A program made the translations under genes and the position numbers. A model generated the notes under the pieces. It saw nothing but the letters and a program-made list of their open reading frames with translations. It was not told where the DNA came from and searched no databases. Source: Daejeonella sp. (lineage in GTDB: Bacteria > Bacteroidota > Bacteroidia > Sphingobacteriales > Sphingobacteriaceae). Taken from it: a stretch of DNA of 64,000 bases. Of this stretch, positions 1 to 8,195 are shown in pieces; the stretch's first letter is position 1; each line of letters starts with the position of its first letter. Location: the NCBI RefSeq assembly GCF_030695525.1, contig NZ_JAUYSS010000058.1, positions 62,001 through 126,000 on the forward strand, in the 5' to 3' direction.

Positions 1-1
1 T

Positions 2-886
2 CTGTTCTGCAGTCAATTTCTTTTTGGGCAATCATCTCCGGAACAAGGTTTGCATACCGATTCGATAAGCTATGACGGACTCCAGCGAAAATACATGTAT
101 TACATTCCATCCGGCATTGAAAACCTCGGAAAAATTCCTGTTGTGTTTTTTCTCCACGGAATGGGTGCCAGTGCACAGATTGGTGTAAATGTTTTGGGAC
201 CACAATACCATGCAAGGGCAGAGCGGGATAAGGCAATAGTTGTATATCCTGATGCGAGCTCCAAACACTGGAATGATAAATTAGGGGGAAGCTATCCATT
301 AACCGACAACATTGATGATGTGGGTTATTTAAGCTCATTAATAGACCTCTTCATCCGGGATTTTAAAGGAGACCCAAAGCGCGTTTATTTCTCAGGTAGT
401 TCGAACGGAGGAATGATGACCTACCGATTAAGTTGTGATATTCCTGAGAAGATCAGAGCTATTGCTCCTTTTGTCTCAACAATAAGTCCGGGCGTAGCCA
501 GGGAGTTTGAAAATGCAAAACCAATCCCCATTATTATAACCAGCGGTACTGCAGATTCTGTAATTAAATGGAATGGTGGTTCAATCAAGGTAACGGGTAC
601 TCCTGTAATACTATCAGGTGATGAAAATGTGACCTATTGGGTAGCTAGAAATGGAACAAAGAAAAAAGCGAAAATCACATATCTGCCGGATGTTGAGCCC
701 GGTGATAATTCTACTGTTGAAATTCAGCATTATAAAGGCAAGAATGATGTGATACTTTATAAGATCATTGGTGGCGCTCATACCCATCCAACCCTCCGGG
801 CTCCGGGAAAGGCATTGGTTAAGGGACTGAATATGGATTATAATTCCTTTGAGAGGGTATGGGATTTTATGATGTCCTATAAGTAG
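2..886 (+). CDS. Secreted PHB-depolymerase/feruloyl-esterase-type alpha/beta hydrolase (5' end missing)
   Basis: Serine esterase of the LpqC / poly(3-hydroxybutyrate) depolymerase-like alpha/beta-hydrolase group, probably cleaving acyl or feruloyl esters on plant or microbial polymers outside the inner membrane. Seen: an FFLHGMG oxyanion-hole strand, then the nucleophile elbow GSSNGG with its Ser codon at 401-403, an Asp-containing SGTADSVIKW segment and a final GGAHTHP segment carrying the catalytic His. The reading frame stays open to base 2, and the residues there (LFCSQFLFGQSS) look like the end of a signal peptide, so the true start lies left of the window and the TTG at position 50 is probably not the start. 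Stop at 884-886. No downstream partner is obvious. The hydrolase class is secure; the substrate is not known. Confidence 0.8.
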   Translation: MFCSQFLFGQSSPEQGLHTDSISYDGLQRKYMYYIPSGIENLGKIPVVFFLHGMGASAQIGVNVLGPQYHARAERDKAIVVYPDASSKHWNDKLGGSYPLTDNIDDVGYLSSLIDLFIRDFKGDPKRVYFSGSSNGGMMTYRLSCDIPEKIRAIAPFVSTISPGVAREFENAKPIPIIITSGTADSVIKWNGGSIKVTGTPVILSGDENVTYWVARNGTKKKAKITYLPDVEPGDNSTVEIQHYKGKNDVILYKIIGGAHTHPTLRAPGKALVKGLNMDYNSFERVWDFMMSYK

Positions 887-889
887 ATG

Positions 890-931
890 CAAGTATCAAG
901 AATCAAGTATCAAGAGCCAAGAACCAAGACT
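890..931. repeat. Heptanucleotide repeat array, CAAGNNN type
   Basis: Six consecutive 7-bp units, all beginning CAAG (for example CAAGTAT, CAAGAAT, CAAGAGC), start 4 bp after the esterase stop codon. The phase is exact across 42 bp although the last three bases of each unit vary. Similar units reappear at 1046. Confidence 0.8.
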
Positions 932-981
932 GAATCCGGGTTCATATTAAATTTGTGCTCAGGGATTTTAACTAATAGTAA

Positions 982-989
982 TACATTTG
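982..989 (+). promoter_or_regulatory. Possible Bacteroidota -7 box for moaCB
   Basis: TACATTTG matches the Bacteroidota -7 consensus TAnnTTTG exactly. The nearest upstream TTTG (952-955) is 26 bp away, too far for the usual 17-23 bp spacing, so this is only a weak candidate. Confidence 0.3.
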
Positions 990-1045
990 ATAACAACGAT
1001 AAATTTACTAACTATCCAAAGACTACCAACAACTGATTATAGAGC

Positions 1046-1101
1046 CAAGTATCAAGAACCAAGACTTAAAACTTACAACTTAAAACTCAAAACTCAAAAT
1101 G
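1046..1101. repeat. Heptanucleotide repeat array running into the moaCB start codon
   Basis: Eight 7-bp units in perfect phase: three of CAAGNNN type, followed by units such as TAAAACT, TACAACT and CAAAACT. The last unit, CAAAATG at 1095-1101, contains the ATG of the MoaC-MoaB gene. The array replaces any ribosome binding site, so the immediate leader of this gene is repeat DNA. Confidence 0.8.
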
Positions 1102-2055
1102 CGCGATATCAGTCATAAACAGATCACACTCCGAACTGCCAGGGCAGTGGGAATTATATTTTGTTCAGAAAAGAGTATTGATCTGATTAATTCAAATGAA
1201 CTGCCTAAAGGGAATTTGTTTGATGTAGCTCGCGCAGCAGGCTTTTTAGGCGCAAAGCTCACTCCACAACTACTACCCCATTGTCACCCGGTTACAATCG
1301 ATGGAATGGATTTCACCTTTGAATTCCTTGGCAGAAAGTTGCATTCCGACCTGTTTAATGATGAGATTCTGAATCGTACAGGAATAGTGATTCAGGGTGA
1401 AGCAAAATCCATTGGTCGTACAGGAATAGAAATGGAAACACTAACGGCCGTTTCAGTTGCTGCACTGGAGATCTACGACATGCTGAAACCTGTAGATACT
1501 ACTCTTGAAATCGGGCATATCAGGCTTCTGGAAAAGAAAGGTGGAAAAAGTGACCGCAGTAGGTACACAGAAAGCTCCGCGATATGCGCCGTATTGGTGT
1601 GTTCTGATTCAACTGCAAGTGGTGAGCGTGAAGATAAAAGCGGCAAACTTATTTGCAACATGCTCAAAACTTCAAATGCCAAAGTATGGCATTACCAAGT
1701 ACTCCCAGACGATAAGGATGCAATACAAAAGCAGATTCTGGACTGGGTGAAAGAAGATATACAGTTCATATTTACAACAGGAGGAACCGGACTTGGCCCA
1801 AGGGACAATACGGTTAGTGCCGTGAAAGAGATTCTGGAAAGAGATGCAGACGGCATCACAGAAGCCATGCGAAATTTCGGACAAATGCGTACCCCGCTTG
1901 CCATGATGAGCCGCTCGGTAGCCGGATCAATCGGTAAAACCTTAATCGTTACCCTCCCCGGAAGCACTAGTGGTGCAAGAGAATCTCTTGAAGCCATTCT
2001 TCCAGGAGTTTTCCATGCCCGGAATATGCTTGAAGGGGAAGGGCATGGTTGTTAG
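1099..2055 (+). CDS. moaCB: Bifunctional molybdenum cofactor biosynthesis protein MoaC/MoaB
   Basis: Fusion of cyclic pyranopterin monophosphate synthase (MoaC, residues ~1-150) and a MoaB/MogA-type molybdopterin adenylyltransferase domain (~160-315); both act in the cytoplasm in molybdopterin synthesis. MoaC part: PKGN with the active-site Lys37, HCHP (61-64), GIEMETLTA, and YDMLK with Asp127 and Lys130. MoaB part: TTGGTGLGPRDNT (~227-238) and PGSTSGARE near the end. Such fusions are known in Bacteroidota. It stands alone here; moaA, moaD/E and moeA are not in the window. A molybdoenzyme pair 2 kb downstream (4042-6647) is a likely consumer of the cofactor. The ATG start lies in a heptamer repeat. 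Neither domain looks damaged. Confidence 0.93.
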   Translation: MRDISHKQITLRTARAVGIIFCSEKSIDLINSNELPKGNLFDVARAAGFLGAKLTPQLLPHCHPVTIDGMDFTFEFLGRKLHSDLFNDEILNRTGIVIQGEAKSIGRTGIEMETLTAVSVAALEIYDMLKPVDTTLEIGHIRLLEKKGGKSDRSRYTESSAICAVLVCSDSTASGEREDKSGKLICNMLKTSNAKVWHYQVLPDDKDAIQKQILDWVKEDIQFIFTTGGTGLGPRDNTVSAVKEILERDADGITEAMRNFGQMRTPLAMMSRSVAGSIGKTLIVTLPGSTSGARESLEAILPGVFHARNMLEGEGHGC

Positions 2056-2130
2056 TTATCTGTTGCCTATTAAGGGCCAGCTACAGGCATAATATTACCT
2101 TGAAACCCTCTCTTCCAGCCTACCGTTCCC

Positions 2131-2165
2131 GCTTTTAGCTTTGGGCTTTTAGCTTTTAGCTTTCC
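2131..2165. repeat. Heptanucleotide repeat array, GCTTTNN type
   Basis: Five in-phase 7-bp units built on GCTTT (GCTTTTA, GCTTTGG and so on). On the minus strand they read AAAGCNN, the same grammar as the array at 32280. It sits in the gap between moaCB and the NTF2-like gene. Confidence 0.8.
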
Positions 2166-2275
2166 ACCTCCTCGGTAAAAATTCTAAGCCAACCTTTCAC
2201 CTACCATTTCCCGCCGTTTACCGAGAACTTACCAGCATCCGCCTAATTACTATAGACCGGCTTTGAAATCCATTA

Positions 2276-2283
2276 TACATTTG
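2276..2283 (+). promoter_or_regulatory. Possible -7 box for the NTF2-like gene
   Basis: TACATTTG fits TAnnTTTG and is followed by a 70-bp A-rich leader typical of well-expressed Bacteroidota genes. The only upstream TTTG (2262-2265) is 10 bp away, too close for a normal -33 box. Confidence 0.35.
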
Positions 2284-2354
2284 ATCAAGAAAACAAACAA
2301 AAAAAATATTCACACACACTTAAACAAAAAAATTAAAACTAAAAAACAAGTATT

Positions 2355-2780
2355 ATGAAAACTTTAAAAACTATCGCCGCCGCATTATTAGTAGTATTAT
2401 CAACCAGTGCATTCGCATCTGATGATACCAAAAGTGAAAAATTAAACATTAATTATGCGCTAAAGGTCTATATTGATGCAGTTGCCCATGGCAAAATAGA
2501 TGGACTGAATGAAGTGATGGATAAAGACGTAAAATTCACTTCAACCCGTGGACAGCAAATCATTAAGCATGACAAAACCCAGATGCTTACTTCTTTAAAA
2601 AACCTAAAGAATGTTGAGCAAAACTGCATCACTGAGTTCAGTATTGTAGAATCAACTCCTACTCAGAGTGTTGTTAAAGTAACTATGAAATATGAAGGAT
2701 TTTCTAAAATTAGTTACCTGAACATGTCGAATACCGGAAAAGGATGGAAAATTATTGGAGTTGCCACTTCTTATATTTAA
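2355..2780 (+). CDS. Secreted NTF2-like (putative lumazine-binding) protein
   Basis: A 141-residue protein with a clear signal peptide (MKTLKTIAAALLVVLSTSAFA) and one cone-shaped NTF2-like domain of the type annotated as putative lumazine-binding. Visible pattern: an N-terminal helix (YIDAVAHGKIDGLNEVMDKD) and beta strands ending in GKGWKIIGVATSY, characteristic of this family. Ligand and function are unknown; family members are small periplasmic or extracellular binding proteins. It has its own A-rich leader and a strong terminator just after the stop, so it is probably a single-gene unit. Family assignment is good; the biochemical role cannot be read from the sequence. Confidence 0.8.
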   Translation: MKTLKTIAAALLVVLSTSAFASDDTKSEKLNINYALKVYIDAVAHGKIDGLNEVMDKDVKFTSTRGQQIIKHDKTQMLTSLKNLKNVEQNCITEFSIVESTPTQSVVKVTMKYEGFSKISYLNMSNTGKGWKIIGVATSYI

Positions 2781-2794
2781 TCTGTTTTCCTTAC

Positions 2795-2826
2795 AAAAAA
2801 AGGTCTGTTTTGCAGGCCTTTTTTTT
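2795..2826. terminator. Bidirectional rho-independent terminator
   Basis: A-tract, stem GGTCTG/CAGGCC with a 5-nt loop (2808-2812) and a run of eight T. A tracts and T tracts flank both sides, so it can end the plus-strand NTF2-like gene and the convergent DUF4251 gene. Confidence 0.85.
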
Positions 2827-2839
2827 GTTTACTCAATTA

Positions 2840-3352
2840 TCATCTATTACTTTTTCGGGGAGGCCGGGGAGCATCGATATCTCCATAAAATGATATGGGT
2901 TGCCGCATATTACTGGTTACCCGTAAAGTTGCATATCCAGATATAGAAACAGAAAAATTGAGCAGATCGGGATCACTTGGATCATTCAACCGGATTGTGA
3001 TATCATAACTTCCATTCTTCATAGTTTTGATTTCGTAGTCAAAATCGTAAGAAGTAAATTCTAATGGCTTATCTGCTATTCCAAAGACAGGCAGCTTGTT
3101 TGCCCCATAATAAGGCAAATTACTCTCAAGTGTATCCTTACTAACCTTAAGAAAGAACTCTGAAGTTAATTGGATCATACCACCTGAGCTTGGTGTAGCA
3201 GACTGCGGACTAAAAACAAAAACCCTGCTTTCCAGCAGATGTTTGATTTGTTCCTGTTTTTCCAGCTTGTTTTTTTGCCCAAGGGCGCTAAGGCTGATCA
3301 AAACCATTAGGCCTGAAAAGGTAATTACCTTTCCTAATCTGTTGACTTTCAT
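2840..3352 (-). CDS. DUF4251 domain protein, exported
   Basis: A 170-residue protein that matches the Bacteroidota-specific DUF4251 pattern: a signal peptide (ending LSALGQ), a strand with VFSPQSATPSSG, the phrase SNLPYYGANKLPVFG, and a C-terminal beta region ending near QPISFYGDI. Family members are small periplasmic or surface proteins of unknown function. The last residues are basic and proline-rich (PRPPRKSNR). ATG start at 3350-3352. It faces the NTF2-like gene across a shared terminator. DnaJ-KTSC lies 91 bp upstream on the same strand but has no obvious functional link. Confidence 0.8.
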   Translation of the reverse strand: MKVNRLGKVITFSGLMVLISLSALGQKNKLEKQEQIKHLLESRVFVFSPQSATPSSGGMIQLTSEFFLKVSKDTLESNLPYYGANKLPVFGIADKPLEFTSYDFDYEIKTMKNGSYDITIRLNDPSDPDLLNFSVSISGYATLRVTSNMRQPISFYGDIDAPRPPRKSNR

Positions 3353-3443
3353 AGTATTAATTTACGAATATTATTTATAAACAATACTATATACGGTCAA
3401 AATTAATCATTCAATAAAAGCTGAACATAAAATAACAGGGCTA

Positions 3444-3893
3444 TCAGGCCATTGCTACCCGCTTGCTGGTACTTCTGTAGATATAATTGTTGTAAATATG
3501 TCTGCGTGCAAACCTGCCGGGTGAATCGGCGTTAATTAGTTTGATATAAACAGCACGGGGAACATCGAAATACTCGTATTCATTCCCATCACCAAACTTT
3601 ACGGTTAAAATCTGTCCCTGATATTCAAAATCAGCAATACCAATACTGGAAGTTGTCAGATTATAATCATCCAGGGTTTGCAAACGTGTTTCAGGTGCAA
3701 TACTTACTAGGAAATGGTAGGCTTCAATAATGTTTTTGCTCCTTTCTTCGGCTTCAAGCTTACTTTCTGCAGATTCGGTAAATTTATCCGGGTGCCAGTT
3801 CTTCATTAAAGTACGGTAAACCGTCTTCAACTCCTGCAATTCGGCATTTTTGTCAACTCCTAAAATCTTTCTGTAATCAACGATCTTTCTCAT
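3444..3893 (-). CDS. J-domain protein with C-terminal KTSC domain
   Basis: Residues ~5-65 form a J domain with the HPD tripeptide at 34-36 (NWHPDKF), the loop that stimulates DnaK ATPase. Residues ~80-142 match a KTSC domain: a short beta strand, GDGNEYEYFDVPRAVY, then NADSPGRFARRHIYNNYIYR. KTSC is a small domain often linked to nucleic-acid or translation factors, but its role is not settled. No zinc-finger or DnaJ C-terminal domains are present, so this is a short type III J protein that may direct DnaK to a KTSC-bound client. Cytoplasmic; no signal peptide. ATG start at 3891-3893. Confidence 0.85.
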   Translation of the reverse strand: MRKIVDYRKILGVDKNAELQELKTVYRTLMKNWHPDKFTESAESKLEAEERSKNIIEAYHFLVSIAPETRLQTLDDYNLTTSSIGIADFEYQGQILTVKFGDGNEYEYFDVPRAVYIKLINADSPGRFARRHIYNNYIYRSTSKRVAMA

Positions 3894-3992
3894 AATTTAA
3901 GTTTAAATAATTGCGAAAGATAACAGGTGAATTGACTGGCCTTCCGGAAAATAATTTTGCAAAGGTATGCTTTTAATAGCAGGATTAAGCAT

Positions 3993-4023
3993 AAAAAAAG
4001 CCGGCTGATTACTCTGCCGGCTT
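3993..4023 (-). terminator. Rho-independent terminator of the molybdoenzyme operon
   Basis: Perfect 8-bp stem AAGCCGGC/GCCGGCTT with a 10-nt loop; on the minus strand it is followed by a run of seven T. It lies 19 bp after the stop of the large subunit. Confidence 0.85.
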
Positions 4024-4041
4024 GTCAAAAATTATAAAATT

Positions 4042-6183
4042 CTAAGAAACCGTTTTAAAGACATCCTCCTCAATAAAAGGTTGATTTCTCAAACGTTTGC
4101 CTGTAGCCTTGAATATTGCATTTGCAACTGCACCTCCTGTTGGTGGAAGAGCAGGCTCACCCAAACCTGTAGGATCTATACCGTTATCCACAAAATGAGT
4201 CTCGATTTCAGGAACTTCCTTCATTTTAATCAAACGATAGGTATTATAATTGTTCTGATCAGCAACACCATCCCTGAAACTTAATTTACTGTACATGGCA
4301 TGACCCAGGCCATCAACTACACCACCCATTACCTGATGCACCGCACCATTATGAGCAACTACCTGTCCGCAATCTGATACTGCATAAATCTTTTTAACCA
4401 CTGGCAATCCGTTACGCATAATCACATCAGCAACCTGCGCAACATAAGATAAATGGGAGAAATAAACACTAAATCCTTGCGACACATCTTTCTTCTTTCC
4501 CCATCCTGATTTTTCGGCTGCCATTTTGATCACAGACTCCATCCGGTTAATATCATAACGAATTTCTCCAACCGGTGAGCGCTTTGCTTTAGCCAAAAGA
4601 TCCAATCTGAACTGAACAGGATCTTTTCCTGCTGCATGTGCAACTTCATCAAGAAATGCCTGCTCAGCAAAAGCAAGGAAATTGGTGATTGGTGCACGCC
4701 ATGCTCCTGTAGTGATTGGAGACTTGTGTTCAACAGAGTCAATTAGTAAATTATCTATTGCCCCTGAAGGAAAATTATGTTCCCGGGTTGAATTACCTGA
4801 ATTAATACCGACACCTCTTAATTTATAACCAGTTAAATTACCTGTTGAATCCAGTGCAGCCTCAAAGCGATAACGCACAGCAGGACGATAAGTTCCGCCA
4901 GTCATATCGTCTTCTTTCGACCAGATTAATTTCACCGGTTTCTTGATTATACTTGATAATTCGGCAGCTTCAGTAACAAAATCATTCTTTAACCTTCTGC
5001 CAAAACCACCACCTAAACGGGTAAGTTGAAGGGTGATTTTATCTTCAGGTATTTTCAGTAATTGTGAAACTTCTGCCCTCGCTCTTGCCGGAGTCTGGGT
5101 AGGCCCTACCAATTCAACTCCATCTGCACGAACATCAGCGAAAAAGTTCATTGGCTCCATCGGACTGTGTGAAATGAAGGGACACTGGTACTCCCCTTTA
5201 ATTACTTTTGCCGCATTTTTAAAGGCTGCATCCACATCCCCATCTTTACGTCTTACTGTAGCTTCGCCATTATCCATCAATGACAAGAACAATTTGTCAT
5301 GATCTTCAGTACTTTCCAGATCAGCATCCTTCTCATAATCAATTTTCAGCAACTTTCTGGCTTTGAGTATTTCCCATGTTGATTTACCAATAACAGCCAC
5401 ATTGTTATTAAATGAAACTACATCAATTATGCCAGGCATTGCCTTGGTAATTGCAGCATCAAAAGACTTTAGTTTCATTCCAAATGAGGGACGCTGGATC
5501 ATCGCATATACCATTCCTTCACGGTAAAAATCCATGCCGAATAGTGGTTTTCCGGTTACGATTTTATGATTTTCTACGTTTCTTACAGATTTTCCGATCA
5601 GCTTAAAATCCTTGCGGTCTTTAAGCTGTACTGTTGCCGGAACCGGGATCTTAGATGCTGCCTCGGCGAGATCCCCAAAACTTAATTTCTTTCCAGTACG
5701 GGAATGCAAAACAAAACCATTAGCTGCTGTACATTCTGCTGAAGGCACTGACCATTGTTTTGCAGCAGCAGCAATCAGCATGAATTTAGCTGTTGCACCT
5801 GCATTCCGAAGTAATTTCCAGGAGTGTGGAACTGCTCCGCTACCCCCTGTAAGCTGACGGTCAAATTTATTATCCAGATTGGCTTGGAGCACTTTGACCT
5901 TTTTCCAATCGGCTTCAAGCTCTTCAGCAACTACCATTGGAAAAGAAGTAATAATATTCTGGCCAAGTTCCGGATTCGGAGACATAATGGTCACAGTACC
6001 ATCAGTAGCGATAGAAAGGTAACTATTAAAACCTATATTTCCGGCAGCCATGGCTGAATTGGATATAACTTCGGGCACACTGGCTTCAGCACTGAACCAA
6101 TTAAATCCAAGCACGAGGCCACCTCCCGTTAATGCGGTCATTTTTAAAAAATCACGCCTGCTGTTTGTTGTTTTACTTGTCAT
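4042..6183 (-). CDS. Isoquinoline 1-oxidoreductase-type molybdopterin large subunit, Tat-exported
   Basis: Large, molybdopterin-binding subunit of a xanthine-oxidase-family hydroxylase (IorB type), probably oxidising an aldehyde or N-heterocycle in the periplasm. A Tat signal is evident (NSRRDFLK followed by a hydrophobic stretch). Signature stretches include GGSGAVPHSW, the LTRLGGGFGRR cofactor motif, GAWRAPITNFLAFAEQAFLDE and a C-terminal GLGEPALPPTGGAVANAI carrying the conserved Glu. About 713 residues, normal for the family. I place the start at ATG 6181-6183 rather than the TTG 9 bp upstream, because it is an ATG and leaves a 5-bp gap to the FeS subunit. Forms an operon with the gene at 6189 and is followed by a terminator. 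The substrate is unknown; maturation chaperones are not in the window. Confidence 0.9.
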   Translation of the reverse strand: MTSKTTNSRRDFLKMTALTGGGLVLGFNWFSAEASVPEVISNSAMAAGNIGFNSYLSIATDGTVTIMSPNPELGQNIITSFPMVVAEELEADWKKVKVLQANLDNKFDRQLTGGSGAVPHSWKLLRNAGATAKFMLIAAAAKQWSVPSAECTAANGFVLHSRTGKKLSFGDLAEAASKIPVPATVQLKDRKDFKLIGKSVRNVENHKIVTGKPLFGMDFYREGMVYAMIQRPSFGMKLKSFDAAITKAMPGIIDVVSFNNNVAVIGKSTWEILKARKLLKIDYEKDADLESTEDHDKLFLSLMDNGEATVRRKDGDVDAAFKNAAKVIKGEYQCPFISHSPMEPMNFFADVRADGVELVGPTQTPARARAEVSQLLKIPEDKITLQLTRLGGGFGRRLKNDFVTEAAELSSIIKKPVKLIWSKEDDMTGGTYRPAVRYRFEAALDSTGNLTGYKLRGVGINSGNSTREHNFPSGAIDNLLIDSVEHKSPITTGAWRAPITNFLAFAEQAFLDEVAHAAGKDPVQFRLDLLAKAKRSPVGEIRYDINRMESVIKMAAEKSGWGKKKDVSQGFSVYFSHLSYVAQVADVIMRNGLPVVKKIYAVSDCGQVVAHNGAVHQVMGGVVDGLGHAMYSKLSFRDGVADQNNYNTYRLIKMKEVPEIETHFVDNGIDPTGLGEPALPPTGGAVANAIFKATGKRLRNQPFIEEDVFKTVS

Positions 6184-6188
6184 ATTAA

Positions 6189-6647
6189 TCAAATTTTAGA
6201 GCTGGCCAATTTTACTGCATCACGGATACGGTGATATGCACCGCAGCGGCAGATATTACCATTCATTGTCACTTCAATTTCATCCATACTGGGCTTAGGA
6301 TTTTGCTTCAATAGTGCCGCAGCGGTCATAATCTGACCGGCCTGGCAATAACCGCATTGAGAAACATCGATCTCATCCCATGCCTGCTGTAGAGGATGAT
6401 CCCCTTTTTCGGACAAGCCTTCAATTGTAATTACCTGTGAATTTCCAACTGCTGAAACAGGGTAAACACAAGAACGTGTTGCAGATCCATTCACATGGAC
6501 TGTACATGATCCGCATTGTGCTATACCACAAGCATATTTGGTTCCTACAAGGCCTAAATGATCACGCAGCACCCATAACAGTGGGGTATCTGCCTCGACA
6601 TCAGCCTGCAAGGTTTTTCCGTTAACCTGAAGTTTGTAAATTGCCAT
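6189..6647 (-). CDS. (2Fe-2S) small subunit of the isoquinoline-oxidoreductase-type enzyme
   Basis: A 152-residue electron-transfer subunit of the xanthine-oxidase family. The N-terminal plant-type ferredoxin domain has Cys40, Cys45, Cys48 and Cys60 (CGIAQCGSC); the C-terminal helical domain has Cys98, Cys101, Cys133 and Cys135 (QCGYCQAGQ and NGNICRCGAY). All eight cluster ligands are present. No signal peptide, so it probably rides through the Tat pore with the signal-bearing large subunit. It is the first gene of the operon (IorA then IorB) and lies in tandem with a 5-bp gap. ATG start at 6645-6647. No FAD subunit is nearby, consistent with the two-subunit Ior arrangement. Confidence 0.93.
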   Translation of the reverse strand: MAIYKLQVNGKTLQADVEADTPLLWVLRDHLGLVGTKYACGIAQCGSCTVHVNGSATRSCVYPVSAVGNSQVITIEGLSEKGDHPLQQAWDEIDVSQCGYCQAGQIMTAAALLKQNPKPSMDEIEVTMNGNICRCGAYHRIRDAVKLASSKI

Positions 6648-7118
6648 AAGTATTAGTTTGATTGAAGTTAAAGTTAATCAAAAAAGAAAGAAAAATACAA
6701 GAGATAGGAATGTGATATTTTTGTTGCCTATTGCCTTTTGAGCAATAATTTTAAACTTTATTAAAATAAATATGACAAATTAATTTATAATTAGTCTGGT
6801 TCAAATATAGTTTCAGAATATAAACTAATAAACTGAGTCAGATATTAGGTAGATTAATTAACACCATTATTATTAGTTAGATTGGGCAATGCAGCCAATA
6901 TAATTTGATTTTAGAAAGCAGTTCCTGTTTGATATAGGCCAGTTCAGCCCTTTCCTCCGGAGTAGTTCCGGCAAGAAAGGGCATCCAATTTTCAAATTAC
7001 GTAAGCCGGAAGCTACCTCCTGCGGCAAGGTTTATTTTACCCGGAGCTGTATTTCATAGGGCCTGGCAGCCCGGCAAGATTTTATATTGAACCCGACGTA
7101 TGAAGAACAGCCTTGCCT
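6648..7118. other. 471-bp gap between molybdoenzyme operon and sialidase
   Basis: The right part (6648-6850) is AT-rich and presumably carries the promoter of the operon at 6647, though I find no clean -33/-7 pair. The left part (6877-7111) contains a possible decayed coding stretch described separately. No RNA gene or strong hairpin recognised. Confidence 0.5.
6877..6996 (-). pseudogene. Possible C-terminal gene remnant
   Basis: On the minus strand a 39-codon stretch reads like real protein (FLAGTTPEERAELAYIKQEL, then a short basic tail and a stop at 6877-6879). In the same frame upstream, two stop codons separate short, protein-like segments (APGKINLAAGG). There is no start codon with a ribosome site. 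This could be the eroded end of a gene that once followed the sialidase, or chance. I do not recognise the family. Confidence 0.25.
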
Positions 7119-8195
7119 TTAATTGCTTATCCACTGAAATGGAAAAGTCAGAAATACATTTTCAGTGTATCCGTTCTTCTCGAATAGCATTCCAATTTCT
7201 CCATTCTTCATCACAACAAGATCTGAATATGCCGCTGCACCTGCATAAATAGTCTTTCCATTTGTCCATGTATTACCTTCATCATAACTAATTTTAATAC
7301 TCAGGTTTTTACGGGCATCCTTACTTTCTGCATTTACAAATAAGAGACAGTTATTATTTTTATGAACATATCGAATAATAGCAGCATTACAAGCTGGATC
7401 CACTAAAGCTGGATCTGCCCTGCTTGCCCAGCTTTTTCCCTGATCTTTTGAAATATGTACATAACGCATGCCTGGAGAATTCACTCTGGAATTGACCATC
7501 CATGATCCATCTGTTAACTCAATGATTTTAGATTCATCGGCAGGGTTCAAAGGAGTATCACGCAAAAACCAGGTCTTCCCATGATCATTGGATCCAAAAA
7601 CAAACACTCCGTGTTTCAGGTTTACCAGAGTGTGCAATAAGACACCCGAAGCGGTTTGAGTGCCTTTTCCGGAAGTGATAAATTTAAAATCTCCATACCA
7701 TTCAGGCTTACTGATCTGATTGGTAATATCTTCCGGTTTAGACCAGGACTCTCCACTGTCTGTACTCTTCATGACATGCAGATAGTAAATATCTTTCGCT
7801 TTGTTCAGGTCCATATAATTATAAAAAAGGAAGATTGTACCTGATTTCCGGTCAGCTATAAATGAAGGGTCGGATGCTGATTGTCCCAATGGATAATCTA
7901 CCAGAGTCCGGATATCCGTCCAGGTTTTACCATTGTCTTTGCTATTTCTTATCACAATATTAATATTATCATTTGCCTTTAAATCTGCGCATGAAGGACC
8001 CCTTTCATCTATTGCAGCAATCAGGTCGCCATTGCTTGCTACTACCAATGCCGGAATACGAAAACATGCGACATCGCTTTTCATTTTTACATTGAAAAGA
8101 TCAAGCTGATGCAAACCATTTACTAAGCCCGGGATGGGTGGCTGAGCTTTCAGAACTGTTGCAGAAAGCAGAAGAAAAGAAAGAAAATATTTCAT
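7119..8195 (-). CDS. Exo-alpha-sialidase (GH33-type), secreted
   Basis: Six-bladed beta-propeller neuraminidase that would release terminal sialic acids from glycans. Hallmarks: FRIPALV near the N-terminus (first active-site Arg), an acidic DER segment just after it, five Asp-boxes (SKDNGKTW, STDSGESW, SNDHGKTW, SKDQGKSW, SYDEGNTW), a Glu followed by DGSWMVNSR, and AAYSDLV near the end with the nucleophile Tyr. The start at 8193-8195 (MKYFLSFLLLSATVLKAQ) gives a proper signal peptide and 358 residues; an ATG 36 bp upstream adds a non-hydrophobic extension. It is divergent from the amidohydrolases. No sialic acid lyase or NanT is in the window. Confidence 0.88.
   Translation of the reverse strand: MKYFLSFLLLSATVLKAQPPIPGLVNGLHQLDLFNVKMKSDVACFRIPALVVASNGDLIAAIDERGPSCADLKANDNINIVIRNSKDNGKTWTDIRTLVDYPLGQSASDPSFIADRKSGTIFLFYNYMDLNKAKDIYYLHVMKSTDSGESWSKPEDITNQISKPEWYGDFKFITSGKGTQTASGVLLHTLVNLKHGVFVFGSNDHGKTWFLRDTPLNPADESKIIELTDGSWMVNSRVNSPGMRYVHISKDQGKSWASRADPALVDPACNAAIIRYVHKNNNCLLFVNAESKDARKNLSIKISYDEGNTWTNGKTIYAGAAAYSDLVVMKNGEIGMLFEKNGYTENVFLTFPFQWISN

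Noticed and set aside
2755..2946. 63-codon frame across the terminator and into the DUF4251 gene
   Set aside because: It overlaps a strong terminator and an opposite-strand gene with a clear family match, and has no leader.
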